From assembly GCF_002007645.1 (NCBI RefSeq), contig NZ_CP019791.1, forward strand, positions 3,526,593-3,590,592: DNA of 64,000 nt. Direction: 5' to 3'. The stretch comes from Anaerohalosphaera lusitana. GTDB taxonomy: Bacteria; Planctomycetota; Phycisphaerae; Sedimentisphaerales; Anaerohalosphaeraceae. The notes below the pieces were generated by a model. The model did no database searches. It was not told the DNA's origin and saw nothing but the letters and a program-made list of their open reading frames with translations. The translations under genes were made by a program, and so were the position numbers. Shown piece by piece: positions 8,628-17,951 of the stretch. Positions within the stretch are counted from its first letter, which is position 1, and the number at the start of each line of letters is the position of its first letter.

Positions 8628-9671
8628 TTACCGCTGCTGCCCCTCACCCGCCTTGAGCACCGTCAGGATCAAAACCGCCTGCTCAGCATCCGGATCGTCC
8701 TCCGCCGCCAACTGCCTGCCGTCGCCCGACGCCAGCTCAGGCCTGCCCGGATCAGGCATATCCCCCTGCACATCCGCCTCAGCACTCGCGATCATCGACC
8801 CCTCTAGACCCCCGCCGCTCGCAAATACACGCGCCAGCTCGACCCTCTTCTGCGGATCGTCCTGCGAAACAACCTGCATAACCTGCCGAAAATCCGCATC
8901 CTCAACGAAAATATCCGTCTCGCTGGCCGCAGGATCGACTAAAGTCAGCTTCGTCGAAACCGCCTTCGGCCACGCCTGCCCAAGCTCACCGACAAACCCC
9001 TTGAGCCTGTCGACCCCCGCAGTAATCTTATAAACCGTCCTGCCCTCTTCCCGCGTAGGCATGGTATTTTCGAGCAGATCGTGATTGAAAACCTGCTGCT
9101 GGACAAAATTATTCACACTGATCGGCTCTCCTGTCGCCAGATCTAGCCTAACGACAAACGGACTCGCCTCCGGAGCAACCGCCATCGCCTTCGCCTCAGG
9201 TGCTGCCGCACGGCTCCTCATTGCAACCGCAGACGGCTCATCCCGCATCGCTACCGGTTCAGGAATACTGAAATCATTAGATATCAAAGGCTGCGAACCC
9301 CCTTCGGGCATCACTATATCCATGATGATCGCCGTCAACCCGCCAAGCATCACGAGAATTATCGCCGCCGTCGCAAAACGTCTTACAAGCAAATGCCTCC
9401 GACCAGCCTTCTCGCCCGTAGTATGCGCGGTATCATCCAGTATAAACTCGCGCTCCAGCGCCGCCCGAACGTCATCATAAGTAGTTGCAGGTGCATCACT
9501 TACCGGCATGGAATTGAGCAGCAGCTTCTGCTTGCGAAGCCGCGCCACATAGCTTGCAGCATCCGGATCATTCTGGATCAACCGCTGCACCTCAGCGTGC
9601 TCGCGACGGCTAAGCTCGCCGTCGATATAGCCGCTCAGCATTTCTTCAATTTTCGGATCGAATTCTCTCAT
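8628..9671 (-). CDS. Transmembrane anti-sigma factor-like protein
   Basis: A 347-residue protein. Residues 8-50 have the helical anti-sigma pattern (LSGYIDGELSRREHAEVQRL), and one transmembrane helix spans about residues 100-118. The remainder is probably periplasmic and of no recognised family. The zinc-binding HxxxCxxC of ZAS-type anti-sigma factors is absent. The start codon overlaps the stop of the ECF sigma factor gene by four bases (ATGA), so the two are translationally coupled. It probably holds the sigma factor at the membrane and releases it on an envelope signal. Regulation by its partner is inferred from order only. Confidence 0.8.
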   Translation of the reverse strand: MREFDPKIEEMLSGYIDGELSRREHAEVQRLIQNDPDAASYVARLRKQKLLLNSMPVSDAPATTYDDVRAALEREFILDDTAHTTGEKAGRRHLLVRRFATAAIILVMLGGLTAIIMDIVMPEGGSQPLISNDFSIPEPVAMRDEPSAVAMRSRAAAPEAKAMAVAPEASPFVVRLDLATGEPISVNNFVQQQVFNHDLLENTMPTREEGRTVYKITAGVDRLKGFVGELGQAWPKAVSTKLTLVDPAASETDIFVEDADFRQVMQVVSQDDPQKRVELARVFASGGGLEGSMIASAEADVQGDMPDPGRPELASGDGRQLAAEDDPDAEQAVLILTVLKAGEGQQR

Positions 9672-10360
9672 TTGATCACAGAATCCAGAATTTCTCGCAA
9701 ACTCTTTCTCGCACGGCTTATTCGGCTTTTCACAGTCCCGATTTCTACTTCCAGAGTATCGGCAATTTTCGCGTAAGGCATACCCTCAATATCACGCAAA
9801 ACCAGTATTGTCCGCTGCTTCTCGTCAAGCTGTGCGATCGAAGCATTCAGTATCTCGACCGACTCCCTGTCCTGGGCTACCAACGCCGGGTCCGCAGCAC
9901 TGCTGTCCGCCAGGTAGTGCTTCAACTGCCTCGCCTTGCCCTCGTCACCTTCGGAAAAAGCATCCAGCGAACGCGTACTGATGCGAAACTTGCGCCTGCA
10001 GTGGTTAATGGTCAGATTTACCGCTATACGAAAGAGCCATGTATAAAAGCTGCTGTTCTCTTTGAACTTTCTTATGCTCTGTATAACTTTGACAAAGGTT
10101 TCCTGCGTAAGTTCCGCCGCATCTTCAGGATTTTGACAAATTTTATGGGTCAGATTGTAAATGCGGTCCTGGTAGCGAAGTATCAGATGCTTCATCGCCA
10201 CCGTATCCCCCGCCTTGCACTTGCGCACAAGCGTAAGGTCATCTATTGTGATCGTATCTTTATCGGTTTTATTCACAGGTTGGGTCTGCATTCCTGAACC
10301 ATAACTCCTGATGGGCATTCGTTTAGACTTGCAATGCTCTCGCGGGGAGTATATTCGCAA
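9668..10360 (-). CDS. ECF-type RNA polymerase sigma factor
   Basis: A sigma-70 family protein with region 2 (RYQDRIYNLTHKICQNPEDA, ELTQETFVKV, FYTWLFRIAVNLTINHCRR) and region 4 (LDEKQRTILVLRDIEGMPY, IADTLEVEIGTVKSRISRAR). It resembles the RpoE-like ECF group. The exact start is uncertain. The frame opens at 10360, but homology begins near residue 38, and internal ATGs at about 10318 and 10291 are equally possible; an AGGAG sits 13 bases before the latter. The downstream overlapping gene is its probable anti-sigma factor. The regulon is unknown. Confidence 0.9.
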   Translation of the reverse strand: MRIYSPREHCKSKRMPIRSYGSGMQTQPVNKTDKDTITIDDLTLVRKCKAGDTVAMKHLILRYQDRIYNLTHKICQNPEDAAELTQETFVKVIQSIRKFKENSSFYTWLFRIAVNLTINHCRRKFRISTRSLDAFSEGDEGKARQLKHYLADSSAADPALVAQDRESVEILNASIAQLDEKQRTILVLRDIEGMPYAKIADTLEVEIGTVKSRISRARKSLREILDSVIK

Positions 10361-10441
10361 ATTTCCCCCGCAGGGTCAATAAAATTGTATAACTGTAAAA
10401 GACTTGCCGCTGCCCGACCTGATACTCCGCACTTGTATCGC

Positions 10442-10966
10442 CTACGGATTCTTCAGCCTCAGCGTATCCGTCAGCCGTCTGCCGTCTGCCGTAAAACAGG
10501 TCACCTGCAGCAGATAATCGCCGACCCGACCTGCGTATCCGCCCAGGTCGAGCTCAAATGAATATGCCTCAAGAAACGTTAGCCAGTACCCGCCCCCCCC
10601 CGCAAGATCATCGCGCGTAACCTCGACCGGGTCCCATATCTGCAGCCTCTGACCCGCCGGCTCAGACGACCGCGGCTGATACTTATACATCTCAAACAGA
10701 AATCGCGCTGGCGTCCTCAACTGCTCGCCGCTGGAATTGCGAAGCTCCAGAAACACCTCGAGCTTCTTACCCGAATCCCCCTTTGTCTCGACACGCGTCA
10801 ACCCGAGTATCCGCATATCAGCCGGACTTTCGGCTCTCAAAGGTGCCTCAGAACGCTTAGGTGCCAATCGGGGTTCACCGCACCCGCAAATGAAACCTGT
10901 CACGCAAAGTAAAACAAATATGACTGCCGAAAATCTCACCTCGCCCCCGCTAAATATCCTCATCAA
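10442..10966 (-). CDS. Small lipoprotein of unknown function
   Basis: About 170 residues with a lipoprotein signal: hydrophobic VIFVLLCVTGF followed by the lipobox ICGC. The mature part has alternating beta segments (EVFLELRNSSG, YWLTFLEAYSFELDL, GDYLLQVTCF) resembling an immunoglobulin-like fold. I do not recognise the family. It overlaps the end of ribBA by 17 bases if translation starts at 10966; a GTG at 10939 after GGGGGCGAG would avoid the overlap. It is probably exported and anchored by a lipid. The link with riboflavin synthesis is positional only. Confidence 0.65.
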   Translation of the reverse strand: MMRIFSGGEVRFSAVIFVLLCVTGFICGCGEPRLAPKRSEAPLRAESPADMRILGLTRVETKGDSGKKLEVFLELRNSSGEQLRTPARFLFEMYKYQPRSSEPAGQRLQIWDPVEVTRDDLAGGGGYWLTFLEAYSFELDLGGYAGRVGDYLLQVTCFTADGRRLTDTLRLKNP

Positions 10967-12188
10967 GCAAATGCCCGAAAATACGCTTCTTCGTCCGCAG
11001 ATATTCCACGTTATGCTTGCCCGGCTTCGCCAGCAGCGGCATCTGCTCAGCCACCTTTATCCCGTAAACCTCGAGCCGACTGACCTTCTTCGGATTGTTC
11101 GTCAATATCCGCACGTTGCTGATCCCCAGGTCACGCAATATCTGCGCCCCTAGCCCGTAATCACGCTTATCCGCCAAAAAACCCAGCTTCAGATTCGCCT
11201 CGACCGTATCATACCCCTCTTCCTGCAGCTTATACGCATGCAGCTTGTTCGCAAGCCCGATCCCCCTGCCCTCCTGCCGCAGATACACCAGCGCGCCGAT
11301 CCCCTCCTTCTCTATCATCTGCATCGCCCTGACGAGCTGGAACCCGCACTCACACCGCTGCGAATGGAACAGATCGCCCGTCATACACTCCGAATGCACC
11401 CGGATAAGCACCGGCTCATCGTGCTGGATCACATTGCCTTCCTCATCCAGATCACCGATCCCGCCCTTGCACAACGCCAGATGCGGCTCGGTCGAATTAG
11501 GGCTCTGATACCCGATCAGCTTGAACTGCCCGTAATCGGTCGGCAGGCTCACCGTCTGTATCCGTTTGATATGGCTCTCACGCTGCAGCCGATATTCGAT
11601 TATCTTCGCAACAGATGTTATCTTTAGATCGTGCTCCTCACAGAACTTCATCAGCTCCGGCACCCGCGCCATCGTCCCGTCATCATTCATGATCTCGCAG
11701 ATCACACCCGACGGATTCAGCCCCGCAAGCTTCATCAGATCGACCGACCCTTCGGTCTGTCCGCCCCGAACCAGCACACCCCCGTCACGCGCACGTAGCG
11801 GGAAAATATGCCCCGGCCGAGCCAGATCGGCCGATTTCGCATCCTCAGCTACCGCATCCCGGATAGTCTTAGCACGATCCGCCGCACTGATACCCGTAGT
11901 TATACCGTCCCGCGCATCGATACTCACAGTAAAAGCCGTACCCAGCCGGGCGGTATTGTTCGGAGCCTGCGCATGCAGACCGAGCTCGTCGCACTTTTCC
12001 TCCGTAAGCGCAAGACATATCAGACCGCGAGCATATTTCGCCATGAAATTGACCGTCTCCGGCGTCGTAAACTGCCCCGGCGCCACCAGATCGCCCTCGT
12101 TTTCACGGTCCTCATCATCGACAAGAACCACCATCTTGCCCTGTTTGAGGTCTTCAAGTACCTCGGGTATTTCGCTGAATTCTACCAT
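10950..12188 (-). CDS. ribBA: Bifunctional DHBP synthase / GTP cyclohydrolase II
   Basis: A 412-residue fusion of the two first-step enzymes of riboflavin synthesis. Residues 1-200 are 3,4-dihydroxy-2-butanone 4-phosphate synthase (VVLVDDEDRENEGDLV, the HIFPLRARDGGVL block, TEGSVDL). Residues about 205-400 are GTP cyclohydrolase II with the zinc cysteines (GDLFHSQRCECGFQL) and RQEGRGIGL. Both active sites look intact. The ATG at 12188 follows GGCGG. No FMN riboswitch was recognised in the 160 bases upstream. The rest of the rib pathway is not in the window. Confidence 0.96.
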   Translation of the reverse strand: MVEFSEIPEVLEDLKQGKMVVLVDDEDRENEGDLVAPGQFTTPETVNFMAKYARGLICLALTEEKCDELGLHAQAPNNTARLGTAFTVSIDARDGITTGISAADRAKTIRDAVAEDAKSADLARPGHIFPLRARDGGVLVRGGQTEGSVDLMKLAGLNPSGVICEIMNDDGTMARVPELMKFCEEHDLKITSVAKIIEYRLQRESHIKRIQTVSLPTDYGQFKLIGYQSPNSTEPHLALCKGGIGDLDEEGNVIQHDEPVLIRVHSECMTGDLFHSQRCECGFQLVRAMQMIEKEGIGALVYLRQEGRGIGLANKLHAYKLQEEGYDTVEANLKLGFLADKRDYGLGAQILRDLGISNVRILTNNPKKVSRLEVYGIKVAEQMPLLAKPGKHNVEYLRTKKRIFGHLLDEDI

Positions 12189-12350
12189 TTATCCGCCTGA
12201 ACAAGTAATAACTGCGTCCGCCCAAGCCAAAATACTCAGCAGGCTGGACGCTGTAAGCTGTTTCAATAAAGCTACGCAGTATAACGCGCCGAGTTTGCAA
12301 AGTAAACTCATAAGACGGACTTAGAAAACCAGCACATCAGCACGCAAAAC

Positions 12351-12692
12351 CTATGCCGCACCCTTTTCCTCAACCGGGGCCACACAATAGATATAAACGA
12401 GCGGCTCCGTCCCTGTATTCTTGATGTTATGCGTAGTATGAGGCGGAATATAGGTCACTTTCCCTTGGGCGACCTCATGCGGCTGAGCGTCGGGACCTAT
12501 CAAAGCCGTCCCCTCACCGCCAAGAAAGACCAGAAGCTCCTCATGTGCATTCGTGGAATGCTCTCCGCACGCCTCACCGGGTTGCAGATAAACCCGACCG
12601 GAACGCATACCATGCGTCTGCGGATCACCATTGAGCAAAGGCTGATACTCGGCTGATTTCTCCAGATCAATCACTGTAACTTTTCTGTCCAC
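12351..12692 (-). CDS. Small single-domain cupin
   Basis: A 113-residue cupin with both conserved motifs: His45 and His50-Glu51-Glu52 in the first (GEHSTNAHEELLVFLGGEG) and His88 in the second (YIPPHTTHNIKNTG). These can bind one metal ion. The start is GTG at 12692, supported by a perfect AGGAGG seven bases upstream. The protein is cytoplasmic. Such cupins include sugar isomerases, sensors and enzymes of unknown reaction; nothing in the sequence decides between them. Confidence 0.82.
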   Translation of the reverse strand: MDRKVTVIDLEKSAEYQPLLNGDPQTHGMRSGRVYLQPGEACGEHSTNAHEELLVFLGGEGTALIGPDAQPHEVAQGKVTYIPPHTTHNIKNTGTEPLVYIYCVAPVEEKGAA

Positions 12693-12851
12693 TTAGAACC
12701 TCCTGATAAGATTGAAAAAGATATGACATGGATAAATTTCCGCTAGCCCAGCCTTTTTCTGTTGACCGAGTAGCACGAATGCAATATTCTTATGCAGTAG
12801 CAAGTATCTTATATATTTATGCGCAAGTCAATGATTTTTAGGAGAGAAGTG

Positions 12852-13862
12852 ATGAGAAAAAATCAAATCTGGCTGACAATGGCAGCACTGCTGACACTGA
12901 CACCCGCTATTTTCGCCGAGCTGGTAACCCACACCGAATTCCAGGCCGTAAAAAGTGACGGCACCAGCGACTTCACCGGCCCCGAAACCGTCACCCTGGA
13001 AGGCATAGTCCTCAATAGTCCGGAACAACTCTGGGATGTGTCCGCAAGCGCACCTGCCTACATGGGTGGTCAATGGGAAATGTATATCCAGGGCCGGGGC
13101 ACCGACCACGCCGGTACAGCCGTCTGGCTCGGGCAGAAATACGGCAACCTCGGCTGGGTCCCGCCCACCGGCAGCTACAGTGACTCCGAATGGCTCGCCG
13201 AACTCTGGCGGGTAAACCACGACCCTAATACCGCCTACACCTTTCAGCCAGGCGACCTCGTACGCGTCACAGGCAAACACCTCTTCTACAACGGCAAACG
13301 GAACATCAACGAACAGCACGACAACGACCCAGCCAAAGACTTCACTGTTGAACTCATCCAGCCTGCCGTCGGCATGCCCCAGCCGGAACCCGTCTCTCTG
13401 AACGAACTCAAAGACGCAAGCGACGACTTCATCTTCGACCCCACCAGGCAAACCGGCTGTGAATACTACCAGGGCCGCTACATACGGATCAACGACGTGT
13501 CCTTCGCACCCGACCAGACATGGGGCCAGGGCCAGACAGTCACCATAACGGACAACCACGGCCGAACCTTCCCCGTCCTCCTCGGACGTGGACCGGGCAT
13601 ACGTCCCGACTCCAACAACCTCGCCGACGTCTTCGATGTTATCGGCATTATGGATCAGTCCTGCCAAGCCCCGCACACCGCTGGCTATCAGCTAATCGTC
13701 TGCAACTACGACGGCAACGGACTCGTTCTCGGCGACAGAGGCTTCAGACGGGGCACACTCAGATCCGACGCCAACATGGACGCACAGATTAACCTCAAGG
13801 ACCTCGCGATACTCGCAAACGAATGGCTCGAACAAGTTGACGGGCTCGTATGGACCGAATAA
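12852..13862 (+). CDS. Secreted protein with C-terminal dockerin-like motif
   Basis: A 336-residue exported protein. The ATG at 12852 is chosen because GGAGAG lies 5 bases upstream and it begins the signal peptide (MRKNQIWLTMAALLTLTPA, cleavage after IFA). The mature part has OB-fold-like features: VTLEGIVLNSPEQLWDVS, FQPGDLVRVTGKHLFYNGK, and DPTRQTGCEYYQGRYIRI, resembling secreted nucleic-acid or endonuclease-associated OB modules. It ends with SDANMDAQINLKDLAILANEWL, the local single EF-hand/W-L motif. The stop overlaps the next gene by 13 bases, so it heads a five-gene unit with a prepilin-like protein and a metal ABC transporter. The function is unknown. Confidence 0.65.
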   Translation: MRKNQIWLTMAALLTLTPAIFAELVTHTEFQAVKSDGTSDFTGPETVTLEGIVLNSPEQLWDVSASAPAYMGGQWEMYIQGRGTDHAGTAVWLGQKYGNLGWVPPTGSYSDSEWLAELWRVNHDPNTAYTFQPGDLVRVTGKHLFYNGKRNINEQHDNDPAKDFTVELIQPAVGMPQPEPVSLNELKDASDDFIFDPTRQTGCEYYQGRYIRINDVSFAPDQTWGQGQTVTITDNHGRTFPVLLGRGPGIRPDSNNLADVFDVIGIMDQSCQAPHTAGYQLIVCNYDGNGLVLGDRGFRRGTLRSDANMDAQINLKDLAILANEWLEQVDGLVWTE

Positions 13863-14527
13863 CCGGACAATCTGCAAAGGCTCGGCCAAAGGCTTTCACT
13901 CTCGTGGAGCTGCTCGTGGTCATTGCCGTCCTCGCGATGCTCCTGGCGGTTCTCATGCCCACCCTCGCTGCCGCGAAGAAAAGGGCGAAAGTGACCGCTG
14001 TAAACGCCGAGCTCAAGCAGATCGCCCTCGCACTAGAAACTTACGCACACAATAACGCAGGCAGGTTTCCGCCCACATACGTCTCCTGCATGATACAGTC
14101 ACACTTCTACCAACTGCCCCGCGAGCTCACCGAAGGCCAATACCTGCCCGCAAAACGCAAAAAGCACGGCCCGATGTCCTCCGCTTTCGAGGACCGCTGC
14201 AACCCCGACCACACATACAAATACATCGCGCCCGGCGACCTCGTCCAGAACGGAGACTCAGTCAGACGCAACGGAAGCTGGCTATACGTACCCGACGGCT
14301 TCCCGCACAACGAAAAAGAAACAGGCGAATACTACAACAAACCCAGAGAAAGCCCCGTAAAATACGTCGTCTACAGCGTAGGACCAAACTACGACCCCGA
14401 AGACGAAGAAGTCCAAAACCTCCGTTTCCCAATACCACGCAAAACATGGTACGACCCATCGGCCGACAAAGGCGCGATCGTGCGAATAAGACTTGATAAC
14501 ATGAAATATACAGGGTCATTCGAATGA
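13850..14527 (+). CDS. Prepilin-like protein (type II secretion pseudopilin family)
   Basis: A 225-residue protein with a class III prepilin N-terminus: a short basic leader, then A/FTLVELLVVIAVLAMLL with Glu at position +5, the signal recognised by prepilin peptidase. The globular part (TYAHNNAGRFPPTY and following) resembles the large Planctomycetota family of pilin-like proteins. The ATG lies inside the preceding gene (13-base overlap), and the stop overlaps the next start by four bases, so expression is coupled to both neighbours. Confidence 0.82.
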   Translation: MDRITGQSAKARPKAFTLVELLVVIAVLAMLLAVLMPTLAAAKKRAKVTAVNAELKQIALALETYAHNNAGRFPPTYVSCMIQSHFYQLPRELTEGQYLPAKRKKHGPMSSAFEDRCNPDHTYKYIAPGDLVQNGDSVRRNGSWLYVPDGFPHNEKETGEYYNKPRESPVKYVVYSVGPNYDPEDEEVQNLRFPIPRKTWYDPSADKGAIVRIRLDNMKYTGSFE

Positions 14528-15372
14528 CAAGTATCCCATCAAAATGCCTGCTCTCGCTGCTCCTGCTCACCGCTTTCATCGGATGCACCAGTAAAGAACC
14601 CGCGAATCCAGCCGCCGAGATCGCGGTCACAAGCACCTATCTGCAAAGCGCCATACTGGACATATATCCCGATGCGAACATACTCTGCATCGCCTCACCC
14701 GGCATGTGCCCAGGCCACTTCGACCTCAAGCCCAGCCAGATAAACCAGCTTAGAACAAGTAAGGCCCTCCTGCTTTTCGACTTCCAGAAAAGCCTCCTCG
14801 ATCAGCTCAAAAGAGTCGAAGCCGACGGCCTTCAGTGCCTCACAGTAACCGGCCGATCCGGCCTCTGCGTCCCATCCACCTACCTCGCAACCTGCGAAGA
14901 AGTCGCAAAACAACTGACCTCGATCTACCCGGCTCACAGTAATGAGTTCCAAAAAAATCTCGCGATGCTCAGGCAAAGATTAGCCGAATTCAACCCGCAA
15001 ACCTCACCTTCTTTCAGGCCCTTCACAGACACTCCCGTCGTTTGCTCACAGCACCAGGCTGATTTCGCCCGCTGGCTAGGCCTCCGCGTCGTCGCCGAGT
15101 TCCACCCCAGCGACGCGGTCACACCACCGCAGATCGAACGCTGCATCCAAAAAGCCCGCACCCAAAACGCAAAGCTCATCATCGCAAATCAGCAGGAAGG
15201 GACAGACCTCGCCCTGTCCATGGCGAAAAGACTGAACATCCAGGTCGCCGTCTTCAGCAATTTTCCACGAATATCCGATCCGCAAAACAACTTTGAAACC
15301 CTCGTTCGCAACAACGTAAAAAACCTCAAAAAAGCTCTAAACCCAGAAATACCTGACCATGCAAGCCCCTGA
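14524..15372 (+). CDS. Metal ABC transporter substrate-binding lipoprotein (ZnuA-like)
   Basis: A 282-residue cluster A-I binding protein. It has a signal peptide with lipobox FIGC (Cys21), then a two-lobed fold with candidate metal ligands His65 (PGHFDLKP), His177 (CSQHQADF) and possibly His194 (EFHPSDAV). Zinc or manganese is the expected cargo. The family's usual His-rich loop is missing. It is the first of three transporter genes (binding protein, ATPase, permease) and overlaps both the prepilin-like gene before it and the ATPase gene after it. Confidence 0.85.
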   Translation: MTSIPSKCLLSLLLLTAFIGCTSKEPANPAAEIAVTSTYLQSAILDIYPDANILCIASPGMCPGHFDLKPSQINQLRTSKALLLFDFQKSLLDQLKRVEADGLQCLTVTGRSGLCVPSTYLATCEEVAKQLTSIYPAHSNEFQKNLAMLRQRLAEFNPQTSPSFRPFTDTPVVCSQHQADFARWLGLRVVAEFHPSDAVTPPQIERCIQKARTQNAKLIIANQQEGTDLALSMAKRLNIQVAVFSNFPRISDPQNNFETLVRNNVKNLKKALNPEIPDHASP

Positions 15373-16165
15373 CAAAGCAAAAGACTGCCTTACCCTCAAG
15401 GACATATCCGTCACAGCCGGCCCAAAGCCCATCCTTCAGATAGACTCGTTACACCTGCATGAGCGAGAATTCACAGGCGTTATCGGTGCAAACGGCGCAG
15501 GCAAAAGCACCCTCCTCAAACTCTGCTGCGGCCTCGTCCTCCCGCATCAAGGCTCCGTAAAACTCTGCGGCAGAGAGATCGCCTCAACCCCAGCCTGGAA
15601 ACGCCCCCGTGCACTCAAACACATAGGATACGTCCCGCAATCCACAGAATACAACCCCGACCTGCCATTCACCGCCCTAGAAGTCGTCCTCATGGGCATA
15701 ACCGGCACAAAACCACTCACCGCACCACTCACTAAAAATGACCGCGAAATCGCCCGCCGCTGGCTCGACGAACTCGGACTCGACGAATATCGAAACAGAA
15801 CCTTTCGCTCACTCTCAGGCGGAGAACAGCAGAAAACCATGATCGCTGCCGCCATGGCAAGCGACCCAAAACTCCTCCTGCTCGACGAACCCGGCGCAAG
15901 CCTGGACTTCGGCTGGAAAGAACAGCTCGTCGCGATCCTCGAAAAACTCAACGACATCTCACACGCCGCGACAATCTTCGTTTCACACGAAGCCAACCTC
16001 CTCCCAGCATGCTGCAAACGCCTCGTACTACTTCGCTCAGGCCGAATAGCAGCCGACGGAAGCACCATAGACGTCCTCAACAGCGACCATTTCCGCGCAG
16101 TCTACGGCCGAAATATAAAGGTCACAAACCTCGCCGGCAGATGGCACGCAGCCGCAAATATATAA
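15359..16165 (+). CDS. Metal ABC transporter ATP-binding protein (ZnuC-like)
   Basis: A 268-residue ATPase with Walker A GANGAGKST (residues 43-51), signature LSGGEQQK (from residue 152) and Walker B LLLLDEP (Asp176, Glu177), followed by FVSHEANL with the switch histidine. It powers import across the inner membrane with the adjacent permease. The start overlaps the binding-protein gene by 14 bases. Confidence 0.92.
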   Translation: MQAPDKAKDCLTLKDISVTAGPKPILQIDSLHLHEREFTGVIGANGAGKSTLLKLCCGLVLPHQGSVKLCGREIASTPAWKRPRALKHIGYVPQSTEYNPDLPFTALEVVLMGITGTKPLTAPLTKNDREIARRWLDELGLDEYRNRTFRSLSGGEQQKTMIAAAMASDPKLLLLDEPGASLDFGWKEQLVAILEKLNDISHAATIFVSHEANLLPACCKRLVLLRSGRIAADGSTIDVLNSDHFRAVYGRNIKVTNLAGRWHAAANI

Positions 16166-16183
16166 TAGTCGACAGGACCGAAC

Positions 16184-16984
16184 ATGGACATTTTCTTTCT
16201 ACCGGTAATAATAGCGGGAATCATGGCAGGAGCAAGCATAGGCCTGCTCGGTGTCTATATCGTCGGCATACGCATGCCCTTCATCGGAACATGCATCTCA
16301 CACGCCGCCATGGTCGGAGCCATCTACGCTGCACTTATCGACCTGAATTCCACCCTCGGAGCCGTCATCGCATCCGTCACAGCCGCCGCGAGCCTCTCAC
16401 TCATCAAACCATACCGCACCAGGCTCGACAGCAACGTAGGCCTCAGCGCGGTCTTCTCACTCATGCTCGGATTGACCTTCCTCGGAGTCGGCCTCGAACA
16501 AGGCAGCCGAAACGAAATGCTGAGCCTACTCTGGGGCAACGTCCTATTCTCCGACTGGACCACCGTAACGATCACCTCCGCCGCCACCGCCCTCCTGCTC
16601 ATATTCGCCCTCGCGTTCAACAAGGAACTCAAGGCCCTTCTCTTCAGCAGATCAATCGCCGCCGCATCCGGCATACACGAACAATTTGTCTACTTCCTCC
16701 TGCTCTGCATCACCGGCATCACCCTCGCAGTAAACATAAAAGCCGTCGGAGGCCTGCTCATATTCAGCCTCATCAGCAACCCCGCAGGAGCTGCCTACCA
16801 GCTCTTCACCGGCTTCCGCGCCATCATCCTCGCCTCCATCACCGCAGGTGTCCTCAGCACTCTCGTCGGCTTCACCCTCTCTTACACACTCGACCTGCCC
16901 ACAGGCGCATGCATCGTATTGACCAGCACCTCACTTCTTGGCCTTGCCCTGCTCCTGCGAAAAATCCTCAAACTCCGCGATTGA
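16184..16984 (+). CDS. Metal ABC transporter permease (ZnuB/MntB-like)
   Basis: A 266-residue polytopic membrane protein of the ABC-3 family with about eight hydrophobic segments, beginning FFLPVIIAGIMAGASIGLLG. GLLIFSLISNPAGAAYQL is the region that contacts the ATPase. It completes the transporter begun at 14524. No Zur or MntR operator was recognised upstream of the unit. Confidence 0.9.
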   Translation: MDIFFLPVIIAGIMAGASIGLLGVYIVGIRMPFIGTCISHAAMVGAIYAALIDLNSTLGAVIASVTAAASLSLIKPYRTRLDSNVGLSAVFSLMLGLTFLGVGLEQGSRNEMLSLLWGNVLFSDWTTVTITSAATALLLIFALAFNKELKALLFSRSIAAASGIHEQFVYFLLLCITGITLAVNIKAVGGLLIFSLISNPAGAAYQLFTGFRAIILASITAGVLSTLVGFTLSYTLDLPTGACIVLTSTSLLGLALLLRKILKLRD

Positions 16985-17046
16985 CCACTTCACACTACCG
17001 CCCCGCCGGACCTGACCGTTAAAACCGCTATGCCAACCAGTCGCCC

Positions 17047-17808
17047 CTATATACACCTTCCCCCGTCCACATTGATCACCTGTCCCGTCACATAGTCGTT
17101 CTCCAGCAGGAACTTCACCGCCCCCGCCACCTCAGAAGGCTTGCCGATCCGCCCCGCCGGTATCATCTTCAACTGCCTTTCCCTTTCTTCCTCGCTAAAG
17201 CTCCGCGGAAAATTCACCATCCCCGGCGCGATCGCATTCACGCTTATCGCCGGCGCCAGCTCCTTCGCCATCGACTTCGTCGCCGCTATCAGCCCCGCCT
17301 TCGACGCACAATACGTCGTATAGTTCGCCCACGGCCGCTCTCCCCCCACATCCACCAGGTTCACGATCTTCGCGATCGGCAGCGGATGAGCCTCCATATC
17401 CACATGCCTCGTAAAATGCGTATCCACCGACCGCACAAACTCCTGCGATGCAATAATCGCCGCCGTCAGGTTCATATCCAGAACACGCCTCGTCCCCTCC
17501 GCCGTCACATCTCTCAAAGGCTGCCTCACGAAAACCGCCGCCGAATTAACCAGCACCCTCGCCGGCCCCGCATCTGTCGCCCGGATGAACAGCTTGCGTA
17601 TCTGCTCCGCCTCCGTCAGATCCGCCTGCACGCAAACCGCCGAGACACCCATACCCCGCACCGTCTCCGCAAGCTCCTCCGCAAGCTCCCTCCGCGTATT
17701 GTAGTGCAATACGCAGTCACACCCCATCCTCGCCAGCTCCAGCGCGATCGCACCCCCGATCGTCCCCGTCGCTCCCGTAATTATCGCAGTAGTGTTCTCA
17801 ACATTCAT
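17047..17808 (-). CDS. Short-chain dehydrogenase/reductase (pteridine reductase-like)
   Basis: A 253-residue classical SDR. It has the cofactor motif TGATGTIGG, the VNSAA segment (in place of NNAG), the catalytic Tyr and Lys in YTTYCASKAG, and NAIAPGMVNFP after it. The IVNLVDVGGERPWANY stretch resembles pteridine reductase and FolM-type enzymes more than FabG. It is convergent with the transporter operon and divergent from pdxJ. GGTGG precedes the ATG at 17808. The substrate is unknown. Confidence 0.87.
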   Translation of the reverse strand: MNVENTTAIITGATGTIGGAIALELARMGCDCVLHYNTRRELAEELAETVRGMGVSAVCVQADLTEAEQIRKLFIRATDAGPARVLVNSAAVFVRQPLRDVTAEGTRRVLDMNLTAAIIASQEFVRSVDTHFTRHVDMEAHPLPIAKIVNLVDVGGERPWANYTTYCASKAGLIAATKSMAKELAPAISVNAIAPGMVNFPRSFSEEERERQLKMIPAGRIGKPSEVAGAVKFLLENDYVTGQVINVDGGRCI

Positions 17809-17888
17809 ACCACCATTTTATGGGACTCGACCGCAGCAAGCAAGATAATGTTGGCAATGTTTGTGCTTATGACAGGTTTTAATTTTCC

Positions 17889-17916
17889 TTGCCGTCAGAT
17901 ATCAGCGCGTTATAAT
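17889..17916 (+). promoter_or_regulatory. Promoter of pdxJ-dapA
   Basis: TTGCCG at 17889-17894, a 16-bp spacer and a perfect TATAAT at 17911-17916, 35 bases before the pdxJ start. Confidence 0.7.
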
Positions 17917-17951
17917 CGAAGGTTAACATAAGACCCTTGTAAGGAAAATCA

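Noticed and set aside
12189-12350. FMN riboswitch upstream of ribBA
   Set aside because: None of the conserved RFN-element helices could be found.
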